Below the pieces are notes generated by a model, which was not told the DNA's origin, made no database searches, and saw only the letters and a program-made list of their open reading frames with translations. Of a stretch of 64,000 bases of DNA, positions 49,012 through 62,120 are shown one piece after another (within the stretch, counting starts at the first letter, position 1; every line of letters begins with the position of its first letter). This stretch comes from Portulaca oleracea (Eukaryota; Streptophyta; Magnoliopsida; Caryophyllales; Portulacaceae). The stretch spans positions 31,722,832 through 31,786,831 of the forward strand of contig CM055891.1 of assembly GCA_029582165.1 (NCBI GenBank), written 5' to 3'. Both the position numbers and the translations under genes were made by a program.

Positions 49012-51490
49012 AAACCACCGCCACACCCTCCCAGTGACTCAACAAAAGAGAGGGTGCGATCGCAACCCGGAAATTAGGGTTTCAGTTGACCTAGATTTGG
49101 CGCAAATCTGACAACACAGTGCAGAAGAAGATCAAGGAAGAAACAGAGAGAGAAATCGAAGGAGATTATCAATGGAGAATTCAAAGGATTTGGAGAGAAA
49201 AAGAATTTGATTACGATCTGATGTTTATTGTTGAATGAGGGTACTGAGTTGGATAGGTAGAGAGAGAAACGAGTTTACAGCTCAGAAAACGAGTTGCTTG
49301 TGCTGTTAACAATGAATTATTTTCTGTGATTTGAGTAGGTTTTATTTATTTATTTGTTTAATTAACTTTAATTAAATTTAATTAGGATCTTGATGATGAA
49401 GGAAGACAGGTAATTAGTAGAATCTTAACCCTGATACTTTTCTTGTTAAGAGGGATTTGCGTTTTCACCCAATCTCTTCCCAAGTATATTATTGTTTGAA
49501 TTGATGGTTAACTCTATCCAAAAAAATAAATTAATAAAATTGTTTGATGTTTAGCTGTTATTGTCAATAAATTCTGGTAGTACTATTGGGAAAATATATT
49601 GGTGAATTATTACTGTTACATTATTTATTATTGTTCAGAATTCACATGAGGTTAAGGTTTAGGAAGCTTCCTCTAAGATGGGGCCACATATCGTTATTTA
49701 TTTTTTTATTTTAGAATTCATGAAATAATTGAGAAATTATTTGAAAACTTGATCTGCTCAGAGATGTTCGAGAATTAAAAAGAATGCATCATGATACCGT
49801 TCTTTTGTGTGTTGTGTTTGCGTTGCTTTGTGTTGCGGTTAGTTGCGGTAGATTGTGGTAAGTTGTGGTAAAAATAGTAAAAAGGTAATGGTAATATGCG
49901 GTAATTTACGTTGTGGTCAGTTACGTTAACGCACAAAAGAACGGGGCTATTGTTATTGATTTAGAAGATGAAACTAAACGCAACGCAAATTACCGCAACA
50001 TACCATTACTTTTTTACTATTTTCACCGCAACTTACCGCAATCTACCACAACTAACCGCAACGCAACGCGTACAATTTACCGTAAAGACCCTCATTCTTT
50101 TTTAAAATAATAAATAAATAATTTAACTATTAGAACAGAATATTTTAAAAGATGTAAAGTATTATTAACTCACAAAAAGATCTAATAATTGAATGATTCA
50201 AAGTTTTGATCGTTACCATATACCATTATATAGTTTCCATTTACAATTCACAATGTATCAAATTACTACATAGTAATGATAGAGATGTTATACCCTGAAT
50301 TATGCTCCCAATCAAAAAATAGGGTCCATCACATTATCTCATCAGTTATCCCTATAACCATGCTATACTCATATGTACCAAAGACATGGTAAGCAAATTA
50401 ATCACCAACCCAACTTTTTAGCCTTTCAGCTCTCGCTAAAGTTCAATTATCGGTGAAAGTTCAACAGAAATGTAACGTATGGAAATTGCACGTCATAAAT
50501 AGTTTGGTACTTTTTGTTATTCCAAGCATGCGAAAGTGCAGTAGTAATTAATTGTTGGCCCTAAGGCTAAAACAAGAGCTAAATGGACAAGCTTAGTTAC
50601 CCTTCATTAAAAAGCCATCTAAGTGTTATGCTTATACCAATAAATTACCCCAAAGTTGTATGATTATACCAATAAATTACCCCAAAGTTGATTACCATCA
50701 TACGAAGACTCAAAGAGCACAAATGGCTTTGGTTATTACGGTAGTAGAACTGTATTCCCAAGACCATAGTGCAACATGCTTTTAAACTCTGTTATTTTGG
50801 GCTTGGGGAACAAATGGACTTGCGTCAAAATAAATTAGGACCATGAAAAACCATATTCCTAGGTCTTACATTTAACTTCTACAGTTATCAATCCCACATA
50901 GACATACAAACACATGCACCTCCAAAAAGTAGTAGCTCAAGTGACGTAGAAATAAGGATCTATGGTTTCCACCGGTGTTGTAATCCGATGGCTCCTCTGA
51001 ACTCAAAGAACGAAGGGAAAAGGCCTTTAGAGAGTTAATCACACTCAAACCTTACAATTAAAGACCCTAATTAGGATCAACTAGTCTAATAAGTCTACTA
51101 AATATGCAAACACTCCAACCTTCATCTAACTGAGGGATTAAATATATCCTCAATCATCATATAGCAAACACCAAAAATACATGGATCCACAGCTCTTCTT
51201 GAACTGTTCATAGGTTGTTACCTATGTCTAATTGTCTTGGAGCACCCGTTTGATCACCAGACGATAGCCAGAGAGTATGAATAGTAGTGGCATGCACCAG
51301 ACCAGTAGGTAGACAAGGATATCCGTATACAGAATTACATATACCTATCTTAGATGTTAGCGAAACAATTCTAGCAAGTGAGTTTAACAGATATCGAACT
51401 GTCGTCTCTGCTACGAACTCTAGTTATCCTAAACTACTTGGGGAAGTCATTGTGCAGGATGCAGTAAGTGCTTGGGACTGGGGCACTTCA
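49012..51490. other. Spacer between GAUT3 and SAP18 genes
   Basis: The first ~300 bp are the GAUT3 leader and promoter (minus strand). Two Harbinger-like MITE copies lie head to head at 49797-50085. A short direct repeat (ACCAATAAATTACCCCAAAGTTG) sits at about 50637-50690. The rest, to the SAP18 3' end, is AT-rich without a recognised gene. Confidence 0.65.
49797..50085. repeat. Two head-to-head Harbinger-like MITE copies
   Basis: The copy at 49797-49950 (CCGTTCTTTTGTGTGTTG ... GTTAACGCACAAAAGAACGGGGC) is followed by an inverted partial copy (49977-50085: CGCAACGCAAATTACCGCAA ... CCGCAACGCAACGCG). Together they can form a long hairpin. Confidence 0.8.
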
Positions 51491-54400
51491 TTAGAAGATC
51501 GCCACATCCAAGTAGTCTCCAGTCTGCACAGACGTAAATGATGTAGGCACTACTGAATATTAATTGTAGAAAGAGCAACGAAACTGCACTTTGAAGTGTG
51601 ATCAAAGGTCGTTTCTGTACCTGAAAACCGAGTTCAGCCAATGTCCTGTCGTCGTCTGCCTTCCTATTGTCATATGCAAATGTCTTCCCAACCTTCACGA
51701 TGCAGAAGCAACCCCAACATTAGAACAGTTCTTTTTTTTTTCCAAAAACAAAAAAAAGGAAGGAAATGGTCAAAACGGAGATGTGCCATGTTTGTGCATA
51801 TGCTAATGCGCAATAGCTCGTGAGTCCTAACTCCTAATGGTACATGGAAATGTATCTTCTCCACTGGGTTGTTGCACGTGGCTTTGAAATTTGAACTCTG
51901 GCATCAATCACATTAATGAATGCTATACTTCCCGAAAGGCAGCTTAACAACCTTATTTCACTAGCAGCTTGCAAGTTATGAGCGCGAGCTTTTCTTTTCT
52001 TTTTCTTTTTTTTGGGGGGGGGGGCGTCCGTAGTGTTGGGAACTACCAGTCATTTCAGCTTGTAAAATCATGGTGAAGGCTCATTTATAAAATGAAAGAA
52101 GTAATAGATATCACATAGTATATATTCAACTTAGAGCAGTATCGCGTGGTACAGAACATCTCAAGTCTAGAATTCCCATACTCTCCCCAACGGCAATAGT
52201 TCCTTTTACTAGGTTTTCTAGTAGAGTGTTTATGCTTGCATGCAATTATCCTAGTTATAGCCTTCACCTTCATGGTAGACCTGACTATTTGAAGTTGTGT
52301 AATCAGGCTAGCCGATCGCTTTGTCGTATTCATGAATCATGAAACATTAACTTCAGAGTTGTTTCTCTTTTATTTTAGATTCCATGTAATTCAACACACA
52401 GGAACCCATCTCATTTTTCCTCAAATTTCCAGGCAAGCATGATGGTCTAGCCACAATTAACATGTTATACACATGCAGATATTACTATACATGACATACC
52501 ACATAATTATATACGCCTTGCTAATCGGACTTCAGATAAGAGGACAATTTCCGCTGTTCAACTGAAGAAAAAGAAAAAGAATCAGACATGAGTTATGTGG
52601 GTGATAAAGGTCATTACCGGTTTAACCACAAAGCGACCATCTTTGCCAGGATACACAAACGCAAAAGACAATCTTGCTTCACCTCTTCTTGCTTCAGGGG
52701 TTACCTCCTTAACCTAAAAGGAATATAAAAGGAAAATATCAAACAACCAATATAAGGCCTCAAACTGCAATAGATAGAAACAATGATTGTCGTGAAATAC
52801 CAGGGGCCAAGGTAAGTTGTTGATTGCATCACTAATAAAAAGGAAAACAACTCAGAAAACTCTTCTCGGATGTCGTATCTATTAGCAAACCCCCCCCCCC
52901 CCCCCCCGCCAAAAAAAAAAAAAAAGATAGACCTCACCCGTACATTCTGAGTTCCATTACATGTGACAAGCAAAGAAAGTAGTACCCAACTAATAAAATG
53001 AGAAGCTGAAAAGAAACCCCTAACAAGAAGTTTCACCATTCATTAGTATGGAAAATTGCATAATCATGTTGTGGTGTAACCATCATGAGAACAAACACAT
53101 ACGTACAAGATAGTTCATTATCTGCTCCTTAGTAGAAGATGATGGTTCCTATAGTCCTATTGACTAAATAGAAGTAAAACATAAAAAGACACAACACATG
53201 AACTAAACATTGAACATAAAAATTTATATCACAACAGATCATTTACCATAGTTTCATGAGATTAACCTGACTTGGCAATTTACATGTTTTGACATTAGAA
53301 TGCATGTTTTCTCACACCATTATTACTTTATTAGATCTCCAATAGTCTAAATTCCAATCCAACCACCAGTCACCTCCACAATAACAGCAAGAGACGAGTA
53401 GAACAATATGACAAAAAAACTACCCCAGTTGGGATCGCAATAATTAGAGATGTTAATCGTACCAAATCTGTTAACTCACGGAGTGTGGCATCCTTCCATG
53501 TATAAATTTGAAATTCATTTCTTGGTTCCTTCCCTCTCATTGCAAAGTCCTCCCTACTATGATGACCTCCAATCTGTCCAATTTCAATGCATATACTTTA
53601 GTTACCATACAAAGCATCAACTCATACAACAACTCACAAGCAAACAAAATCCAGAAACAACAGCCACGCCAAAATGGTATGATCGCGTAACGCGTTATTA
53701 CTACGACGATTAATAGAACACAACATAGACCGCCACCAAAAAGGGGGAAAAGTGTAGTCTTAATAAATGTTGTGTTGCTCATATAATAGGGCAGATGAAA
53801 ATAACAGGGTAACCTATAAGAAAGGGGCCAAAAGAAGCATCACATTCACATGTAAAGCAAGTAATCCAATCATTAAGGGAGCGTTTGATATTTCCCCTAG
53901 CCCCCCTCCCCAGGGAAATTTTCTCTAGGAAAATGTAGGAAATGGTAGGTTCATCGTTAAATTTTTCCGAATGTCAACTTACATCCAAATATGGGTAAAA
54001 TAAGTCAACCCGGAAAAATTGATCATTTCCCCTGGGTTTGTGACCAACCAAACGCACCCTAAAACAAGTTTAGCAAAACAATTACAAGAAGCAATACCTT
54101 GGTGAAGACACGAAGAAGCAAAGGGCAAGTCTGCAATCACACGGAAACAACATATGTTATCGACATCATGAATGAATCAATCTACCACAAATCATAAAAC
54201 AATTAACAGACAATGAAACAATACATATTCATTAAGACGCCAATTTAACTTTTTTCAGAGAAATCACTCATAGTTTCAACACTAACCCTGCTTTACATAG
54301 AACCCTAGAAATTCACAAAATTTGAAAATTCGTTGAAAGCAAACATCTTAAGCACTAATCTAACCAGCGTTAAGTCTTTAAACAAATCTACACTCAACCA

Positions 54401-54719
54401 AGGAAACCTAGGGCAACTTAACTTTTACCATCCAATCTCAAAGTTTCAGCAGGAAATCCGCAACAAATTACGAAGTTTCAGAAGAAGAAATCCTACTAAT
54501 TGCTTCAGCAAGAAATTTCTCGACAAATTTGAACAATGTTATTCGACCTAAACCTCAATCTAGCTCCAAAACCTCGAATTCGAAGTTTGAACAGCACAAA
54601 TTTAAGAAAGAGAGAGAGAGAGATACCTTTTCACGATCAACGAAGACGGAGCGAGGAGGAATAATCGCCGGCGGTCGGAACTTCTCCGGTCGCCGGTGAG
54701 GTGGTCCTACTCCCGCCAT
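51491..54719 (-). CDS. SAP18: SAP18-like subunit of the Sin3/histone deacetylase and ASAP complexes, six exons
   Basis: Minus-strand exons 54719-54627, 54130-54098, 53573-53463, 52713-52618, 51692-51621 and 51523-51491 all join in phase 0 and total 438 bp, 145 residues, close to known plant SAP18. Key blocks: a Pro/Arg-rich N-terminus ending VDREK, TCPLLLRVFTK, IGGHHSREDFAMRGKEP, QIYTWKDATLRELTDL, EARLSFAFVYPGKDGRF, and the C-terminal GDYLDVAIF. It is a nuclear ubiquitin-fold adaptor that brings histone deacetylase activity to repressors and also joins the splicing-linked ASAP complex. Exons 2 and 6 are only 33 bp, which is why open-frame scans miss most of the gene. A CT-rich run follows the first donor. 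Intron 2 contains a 183-bp MITE; introns 3 and 4 contain homopolymer runs. Confidence 0.94.
53877..54059. mobile_element. Harbinger-like MITE in SAP18 intron 2
   Basis: 183 bp, flanked by TAA (53874-53876 and 54060-54062). Ends GGGAGCGTTTGATATTTCCC and inverse GGGTGCGTTTGGTTGGTCA. Reverse orientation of 33745. Confidence 0.85.
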
Positions 54720-57442
54720 TTTTTTTTCTTTTTGTTTTTTTTTTTTGTCTCTTTGTGACTATGACAGTGATGCTATGCAGCCGGGTCTACGGAAGCATCT
54801 AGAAACAATAAAGTTGAGTTGAATGTGGGAATTGGATTCTGGGCCGACAGTAGTTATGCCCCAGATTCGTTGCTTATTGGGCTTTGGTCTTCTCGGGTAA
54901 TGATGTGACGAACATCTAATTAATATTCCATACATAAATCTCTAGTTTTTTGGATGATGGTCATGGGTAAAATTTGAAAATATAAATATTTATAAATAAG
55001 ATATAAAAATAATAAAATAAAAATATGGTGTAAAATCTTTTTTAAAAAAATGATTACAAAATTCCAACCACAAGCAACAAAATGAAAAGTAAAAAATTGT
55101 TAAGTAGTTTTTACTTGGTCTTTCGGGTGTGAACAGTTTTTGACGGGACTTGCTTTGTAATTACTTCGGTTCATTTTTTCAATACAGTTTTAAAAAAATT
55201 GAGTAGAAATTACCATAACTAGGGTGGCAGTTTAGTTTCAACTTTCATCTTATAACAATGTCAATGTGGACAATGCGCGCTAATGTTATCTTCTATGGGA
55301 TGTGAGACTTACATTCGACTTGTTTGTCTTGCTAAGGACTTATGAGGCAGCTTGAAATGATATTGGGTCTTTTATATTGTTTATTTTCTTTCGGTGACAT
55401 TCATAACAAGTTATATAGTTTATTGTTGTACTTATCAGTTTCAACATATTATACGCTTTTAATATTAACAACCCATATAAATCTGGAAATTAAGATTTTG
55501 TTTAATTAAAGTTATAAGCATTAATTTGTAAAAAGAAAGGGTTGAGTCACCAAAAAGAACAAACATTTTGATACTATATATCTTTTAGGACCATGCAATA
55601 TCAAAAATCAAATTTGTATGACTTGTATGTTGCTCCAATTAATACCCACCAAAAAAAAAAGTTCATAATGCAAAGGAAAATTAGAAAAAAGAAATGGAAA
55701 GTAGGGAGGGAAATTCCAATGAAGACAAGAGTACTGGGAACTGTGGAATTGCCTGGGCCATTCTAGGGTAGTCACTAGTGATATTGAAGAATCAAATTCT
55801 CATAATTGTTATTTTAAAGCTGAGGTTGATAGTGAAACCCTACTATTTCCATTTTTAGTATACCTTCCTGCTTTATTTTCAAAGTTGGGTTTCTATTTTA
55901 GGAAAGTTATCTACACCCCCACTGCTGTTCATGGGTATTAGATGGATGGTCATTTTCAATATTTTTTTTGTGGGGGTCCATCCAAAACTATTGATCATTT
56001 CATCAAAATTTATCTGCTCATTTGGGGTACATTCAAAGTATATATAGCTCCATGGTAAAATCTTATGTATAATGTATTTTTATATAATTAATAAATTACT
56101 GTATTCTGCATGTACTTTGAAATATATATAATTTATAATTTATAATTCATTAAAAAGAAGTGGCACTAATGGTATTTCAGTTGCAGCTTATTTATTCAAT
56201 GAGATTGTACTTTTAATTGCTTGTATATCTACTCAAATTCCATTAAAATTCTACATATGCAATTTCACTCATCATGTTTTTCCGATCCTTTGTATGGTTT
56301 GCTCACATAGCTTTCCCCCTTTCTCTCCGACTCCCACCGGCTAGTCCAAGCTTAGCCAAGGGTGGTCATGGCCACCAATACTGTAAAAAAAATTTAACAA
56401 TTCTGTATAGTTTGTGATAAAAAAAAAATTGTGAATTTTATCACTTTATGTGCATTGAATGAATATAATAGTGTATTGGTCACCCATAATCGGAAGATCT
56501 AGATCTGCCACTGCCAGCACCTTCAAACCATATTGCAACCCGATACAAAAAATACAAAAGAAAGGGAAGAAGAAGAACAAAAATAAATATCCCAAAGTAA
56601 GATAAGGTAAAGTAATAATAACACTTTAATTTCAAGATTATAGAAAACCAACATAAATTATTTCATATGTATGGCGAAAAAAGGAGAAATTGATACTACA
56701 CAAGGTTACTTAGCTCGTTGACATGTACACTCATATTAATGTGAATAACCTCTTATATTCCACATATGTATAATCATCTTATTTCATTCTTTACACAAAA
56801 ATGTAAGTGTGCATCTTTGACGATACATACAATAGTTTAACTATTATAAACAACTATAAACCATGACAAATCAAGTATAAAAACTAAGATTTTTCTCTTC
56901 TAAAGTCATATATATACATATCATCACGGGATTACATAAGTCTTGGGATTATGCTAAAATGGCATGTTTACAACTTCAAAACCAAAGAAAAACTTGGTGA
57001 ATGAAGAAAGAAGTTTTTAAAAAATTATACTCCTTATTTAGGTGCAGACACTTAGTCAACAGAATGAACAATATGTAGATATGAGTGAACAATTATGTTG
57101 TTGAAAATGAACAACGACCATATTTGAAGCACGTGCTCAAGGAACATATAATAAATTGAAGATAAATATTATAGAGGAGAAAGGGTGTGACAAACATATG
57201 ATCACATGAATGAAGTATTGACTAGATAATGACGTCATTAATTCTCATAGTGATTTGATTTCATATGACAAAAATAATGAGGCATCAAATCCCAGTATAT
57301 ATATATTTGTTTTACTCACAGTCACTCCTCTGAAACTTCCTTTTGCTTTCATATCCTGTTTTACACTTGTTTCCTTTTTATAGCTAAGCCTCTTCCCACA
57401 CCCTATTTTTTCCCTTTCTACTCTCGTCTTCCCCATGTGACA

Positions 57443-57448
57443 TCATCA

Positions 57449-57488
<40 letters not shown>
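57443..57488. repeat. ATT/ATC trinucleotide microsatellite
   Basis: CATCATCATC followed by about a dozen ATT units. Confidence 0.95.
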
Positions 57489-57493
57489 GGAAA

Positions 57494-57866
57494 ATTTTAT
57501 AGTGGTTGTCAATCATGACAATCACCATAATGAAAACAATGTTTATTCATATGTGTGTCAATTTTTATCTTCGTCACTCATTATTTCATTTAGTATAACA
57601 TTATAAAATGTATTTTCTTAATTAAAAAAAAATTTACAAAATTATTTAAAATTTAAATACCTTAACTCTAAGTTTTTGCCTAGTAAACAAGCATATTTTA
57701 AAAAATATTTATTTAAAATTTTTTAAAAATAAACTAAAATTTAAATATATATATTTTACAATTTATATTAAATATAAAAGCTAACCATCAAGATAAAACT
57801 TGATATATGTACAAATAAGATTTATTTTACTTACGGTGGTTGTCATAGTTGACAACCACTATAAAT
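57494..57866. mobile_element. TIR element with self-complementary ends, 373 bp
   Basis: Left terminus ATTTTATAGTGGTTGTCAAT, right terminus the inverse of TTGACAACCACTATAAAT. Each terminal region is itself a palindrome (GTGGTTGTCAATCATGACAA / ATCACCA), so each end can fold on its own. Confidence 0.75.
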
Positions 57867-58429
57867 GTATCCTTATTATTATTATTGTTGTCGTTGTTGT
57901 TGACAAATTAAAGATATATATGTATGGCATTTAGATACCATACATTTGGAAGAACCGAAAAACACAATTTAATGAATAAATAGTGATTCCACTATATTGG
58001 ACAACAGAATCATTAATAAAGAACTCGTCTATAACTATTTCCTAGTTTACTGACATTCTTTTCTTAAAACAATAAAATATACTTTCAGTCTTATGTGATA
58101 TTGCTATTATATACCAAAATATAGCTTAATAAGAAAATAATTAAAGTCTAATGAGTAAAAAAAAAAACTTCGATTTAATGTGCAACTTTGTTCCAGCTAT
58201 TTTTTTAAACTTGGGGAAACAAAATACATTAAAGACGTAGAAATTTTTTCTATCAAGACAACTTCATAAGTTAGCAACATAAATAATAATAAATAAAAAA
58301 AAAGGTCAATAAAGGACTACACATCCAAAGACCATTATTTTATGAGGAATGACCAAGATTAGTTATCCAATCTATTACTGAGTTTACTTATGGATAAATG
58401 TGGCAAATAGTATAATTCTCCAACTGTTT

Positions 58430-58700
58430 GATAAGGTTTTTGATATCTCTAACAATGATGTTGATATATCAGGGGTGTGGACAGCCCCTTATATAGCTTG
58501 GATGAGGATTAGATTATCTCCTTCAATTTGAACTTTTGGTAAACTTTACTGGATAACTTGTTGAAGACCAAATCAAAGAGGAAAAACTTCCATCATCAGA
58601 ATTGATTGAGAATGAGCACGCCAGGACGATCATGAACAACGAATCCAACAACTGAACCTTGATAGTTTAGGGATCCATCAAAGTTTAACTCTACCCAATA
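58430..58700 (-). pseudogene. RNase H-like (RVT_3) fragment of a LINE-type element
   Basis: Minus-strand translation gives VELNFDGSLNYQGSVVGFVV then HDRPGVLILNQF, and further on VQIEGDNLILIQAI followed by a stop and GAVHTPDIST. This is the LNFDGS...GFVxxD...EGDNxxxIxA pattern of plant RVT_3 RNase H domains. Stops and a frame change show it is dead. Confidence 0.6.
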
Positions 58701-59070
58701 CTATAATGAGGATGTCTGCACCTAATTAACATGGACATTGCGTTGGAGTGACCCATGTGAAGGGGGTCAAAGATGCCAAAGGTGGTGTTGTTCTTAATAA
58801 GAGAATCTCCTCCTAGCTCGCCACTCAGCGAAGCTTCTTTTGCTTCGAATAATGACTCTCCTAACTTTAAAGAGGTCGAGACTTATTGTAGGTGCAATTA
58901 TTACGCTTCTCACAAATGCTTAAAAATTAGGCTAGAGACTCTTAAAAACTCGTTAAAAGGGAGAGATTTTCTGAGAGTTTATAACATAATGACACCATTG
59001 TTGTCTATTGGCCAATTAACACACACATAGCAAAATTATGATACAATTTGCAAAGAAAGCTAGTTATCAC

Positions 59071-59325
59071 TCCCTCCACTCATCAATATCTGTTACTTTA
59101 ACTAACTGTTTATTTTCATAATATCGGTCACTTTACAATTCAAATACAATATTAATGACAAAGTTTAAATTTATCTCTTAATTTTATCATTACCAATACA
59201 AATATATAACCAAAATAGAAATTTATCTATTACTTTTATCATTTCCAATACAATTATCAATATCTACATTATTTTCTTAAAATCTTCCCAAAATTCAAAT
59301 GTGACAATTATTGAGAAAAAGGAGT
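59071..59325. mobile_element. Stowaway-like MITE
   Basis: Starts CTCCCTCCACTCATCAATAT and ends TGACAATTATTGAGAAAAAG then GAG before TA. About 255 bp, non-coding. Confidence 0.7.
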
Positions 59326-61469
59326 AATTAAGAAAACTAATTTACCAATAGTTAATGATGGTGAAGCTTAGAAATAAACTAGAATGAAGTTTATAAAAAA
59401 TGATCGATAGATAAAGGGTAAAAAATGAGTTGTTATAACCTCTCTTATGTTTGGCTTTTATAGTGAAAGGGGGAAGCAAGCATTCCTAGGCACTCCACTT
59501 TGTGCATATTTTATCTAGAAATCCGCGTGACAGTTGAATACTCACACCCCCTATCTACTTTATGAGATTTGCCAAATCTTACTATTTGCTTATGTATATG
59601 TAATTCCAAATGTATGCTTGTTGGTATTTATATTGAATACCTACATATTTTTGTGCAATTATGGAGTGTTTTATTGTTAAATTGCTTCAAATAAATTGGT
59701 TAATTTTTTTCAATAAAGTTGGATCAAATTTTCTTGCAATTTAGATCTTGATTATGCTTTATAAGTCATATTTTTAACTTCAAATAATTGACACTAAGCA
59801 ATATTCATTTGTAATAAATTACTTTTAATAAATTCAAAGTAATGATTTTTTGAGCAAAAAGTTTGTTTAGAGGTTTCCTTCCTAGTTTATGATATTATAA
59901 ACTATCTATGGTGGATTAAACTACAAAAGATTTCGAGTGAAGCAAAAATAGTGGTTTTAATTAAAGGTTTAAACCATAAAAAAAGATGAAATATGAAACA
60001 TTATTACTCTTAAAAATAGTTCATAAAATTATGTACTATTATCTTATGTTCTATTATAATAATTATAAGATAATACTATTTTCCTAACATATCAAATATG
60101 CATATGCATGCTCACTAAATTAATACATGCATTATGAATGCATGCACAATCCATATCTAAATTACATAACATACGTAACTCAATATGATTAATATAACAC
60201 GTCAACGAGATAATGTCGTGATACAAACATACCAAAAATGGTAACCCGTTGTAACACAAATGTTTACCCTTTAAGCACAAGTGACAAACATTTGAACTTT
60301 TTCATTAGAATAATTTTTATTTGTGTCATGATTTATCGAATAATCTAAATTTTTTATAAACATGATAATAATTGAAATTGTAGGTTGTTCAATTTCGTTA
60401 TTATAGGTCAAGTTCTTACCACATTCATTTGGTGACACAACTACAAAATGATAGAGTTTGTTTGATTTGCCATACACATTGGACAACTTCGCTATCGAGA
60501 CACTTAATTACCAAGGAGTACTCCATTGAAAATTCAACTTCTCCAAAGTTCATATTATTATTATGTATATTAAATCATTCTAAATGTCATGCACAAACAT
60601 TAAGATTATTTAAATTCAAAAATCATACACATATGCGCGCGTCCATACATTACACTATTTACATACATATATTTGGGTGGATATGTATAAGGTAAATCTT
60701 TATCGAGTCGACTTGGGAGTCATAGAATACCGTGTATTACACCTTGCATTTTAGAATTTGAACAAGTCAATTTATTAGCCAATGATTTATTAAATTTTGT
60801 AATACTATTAATATTATTAAATTTATGATGAATTTTAGAATGAATATTGATGCTATCTTTTCTTTTTAAATTTTAACTCCTTAAAGAAGGTAGATAATTA
60901 CTCCACCAAGTGTCATATAAGAACTAATCATATAATTAGATAGAAATTTTTATGGAGTAACTTGGTGTCCGAGGATTAGAACTAAGTACTAACACTCCTG
61001 TCACAAAAAGAAAACAAAAGAGAGAAAAGCTGAAAAAAGAGTACTCAGACCAAAATTTGTGCGATCCGAACATTCAAATTAAATCGGGTCGGGTCACAAA
61101 TTTTTTTTGTCCGAATTTAAAATTAGATCATTTGGTCATTCCAATTCTAAAATCAGATCGGGTTCGGACTTGGGGTAAGCAATTTGGACGTCTAAATGTA
61201 GTGTTAAATGCGATTTCGGACACATTTGGACATTGTCTGAACACTGAAATTCAGACAAAATATTGAAATTATGTATAAATATAGTGTAAATTTGGTTTGG
61301 GTATATTCGGACAAATCCAAGTTCGGACAAATTCAGACGAATTCGGGTCTAAGCTCGGCCACCACAAAATGTCTGAATTTGAAATTCGGACAAGGTTTAG
61401 GTTTGGAGAATTTGTCTGAATTGTTTGAACCCGGTTTGACTTGAACTCGATTTTTTGCCACAACTGAGA

Positions 61470-61735
61470 CCCTGTTCTTTTGTGCGGTTGGTAAGATGCG
61501 AAAATGGTACGGTATGATGAAATTGTGCAAAGTGCGGTGAGATGTGAAATAATATGGTAAAATATGTGGAAAGTTTGGTTGATGTGATAGGCGAGAAGAC
61601 AGAATGTGAAAAGTAGAGGAGAAAAATGAGGAGATATATATATCGGTAATAATTGTAGTAAAGCCCGATGAAATGTGGAAGAATATTGAGTAATACAGTG
61701 CGTTGTGTAATCACAACATATAAAAAAACGAAAAT
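61470..61735. mobile_element. Harbinger-like MITE copy with degraded right end
   Basis: Starts GACCCTGTTCTTTTGTGCGG; the interior GGTACGGTATGATGAAATTG and AGTGCGGTGAGATGTG resembles 41703-41964 (same orientation or its complement). The open frame on the minus strand here is a by-product. Confidence 0.65.
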
Positions 61736-61748
61736 GATAAACATCTTG

Positions 61749-62120
61749 AAAGATGACTCTTAACCATCTTGCATTTATTCTAAATCACTAATAAAGTGAA
61801 ATGTAAGTGTATTTAAATCATTCTAAAGGTACGTTTAATTATTTTTGGGGTTACTACAACTTATAAACAATTTAAAAATAATTATTTATTTATATATATT
61901 TTATAAATATAAAACTATGTACAAAATGTGAATTTTCTACTATGATTAATAAAATTAGGCTATAATTATATTTTTTTTCACATAGCTAATAAGTATTATA
62001 TTATTATAATTGATAAATATATATAATTATTAAAAAAATATTAATAAAAGTTACAAAAATGTAAAATATGAACCATTCAAGATGATTAAGAAATATCTTG
62101 AGTCAAGATGATTATCATGG
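61749..62120. repeat. Third copy of the 5690 AT-rich repeat, just upstream of the MADS leader
   Basis: Shares CTACTATGATTAATAAAATT, GCTAATAAGTATTATA and TTGAGTCAAGATGATTATCA with the 5690-6490 pair. It ends about 400 bp before the MADS start codon. Confidence 0.7.

Noticed and set aside
58773..59030. 85-codon open frame MPKVVLFLIRESPP...
   Set aside because: No recognisable domain; next to an RNase H relic and probably transposon debris.
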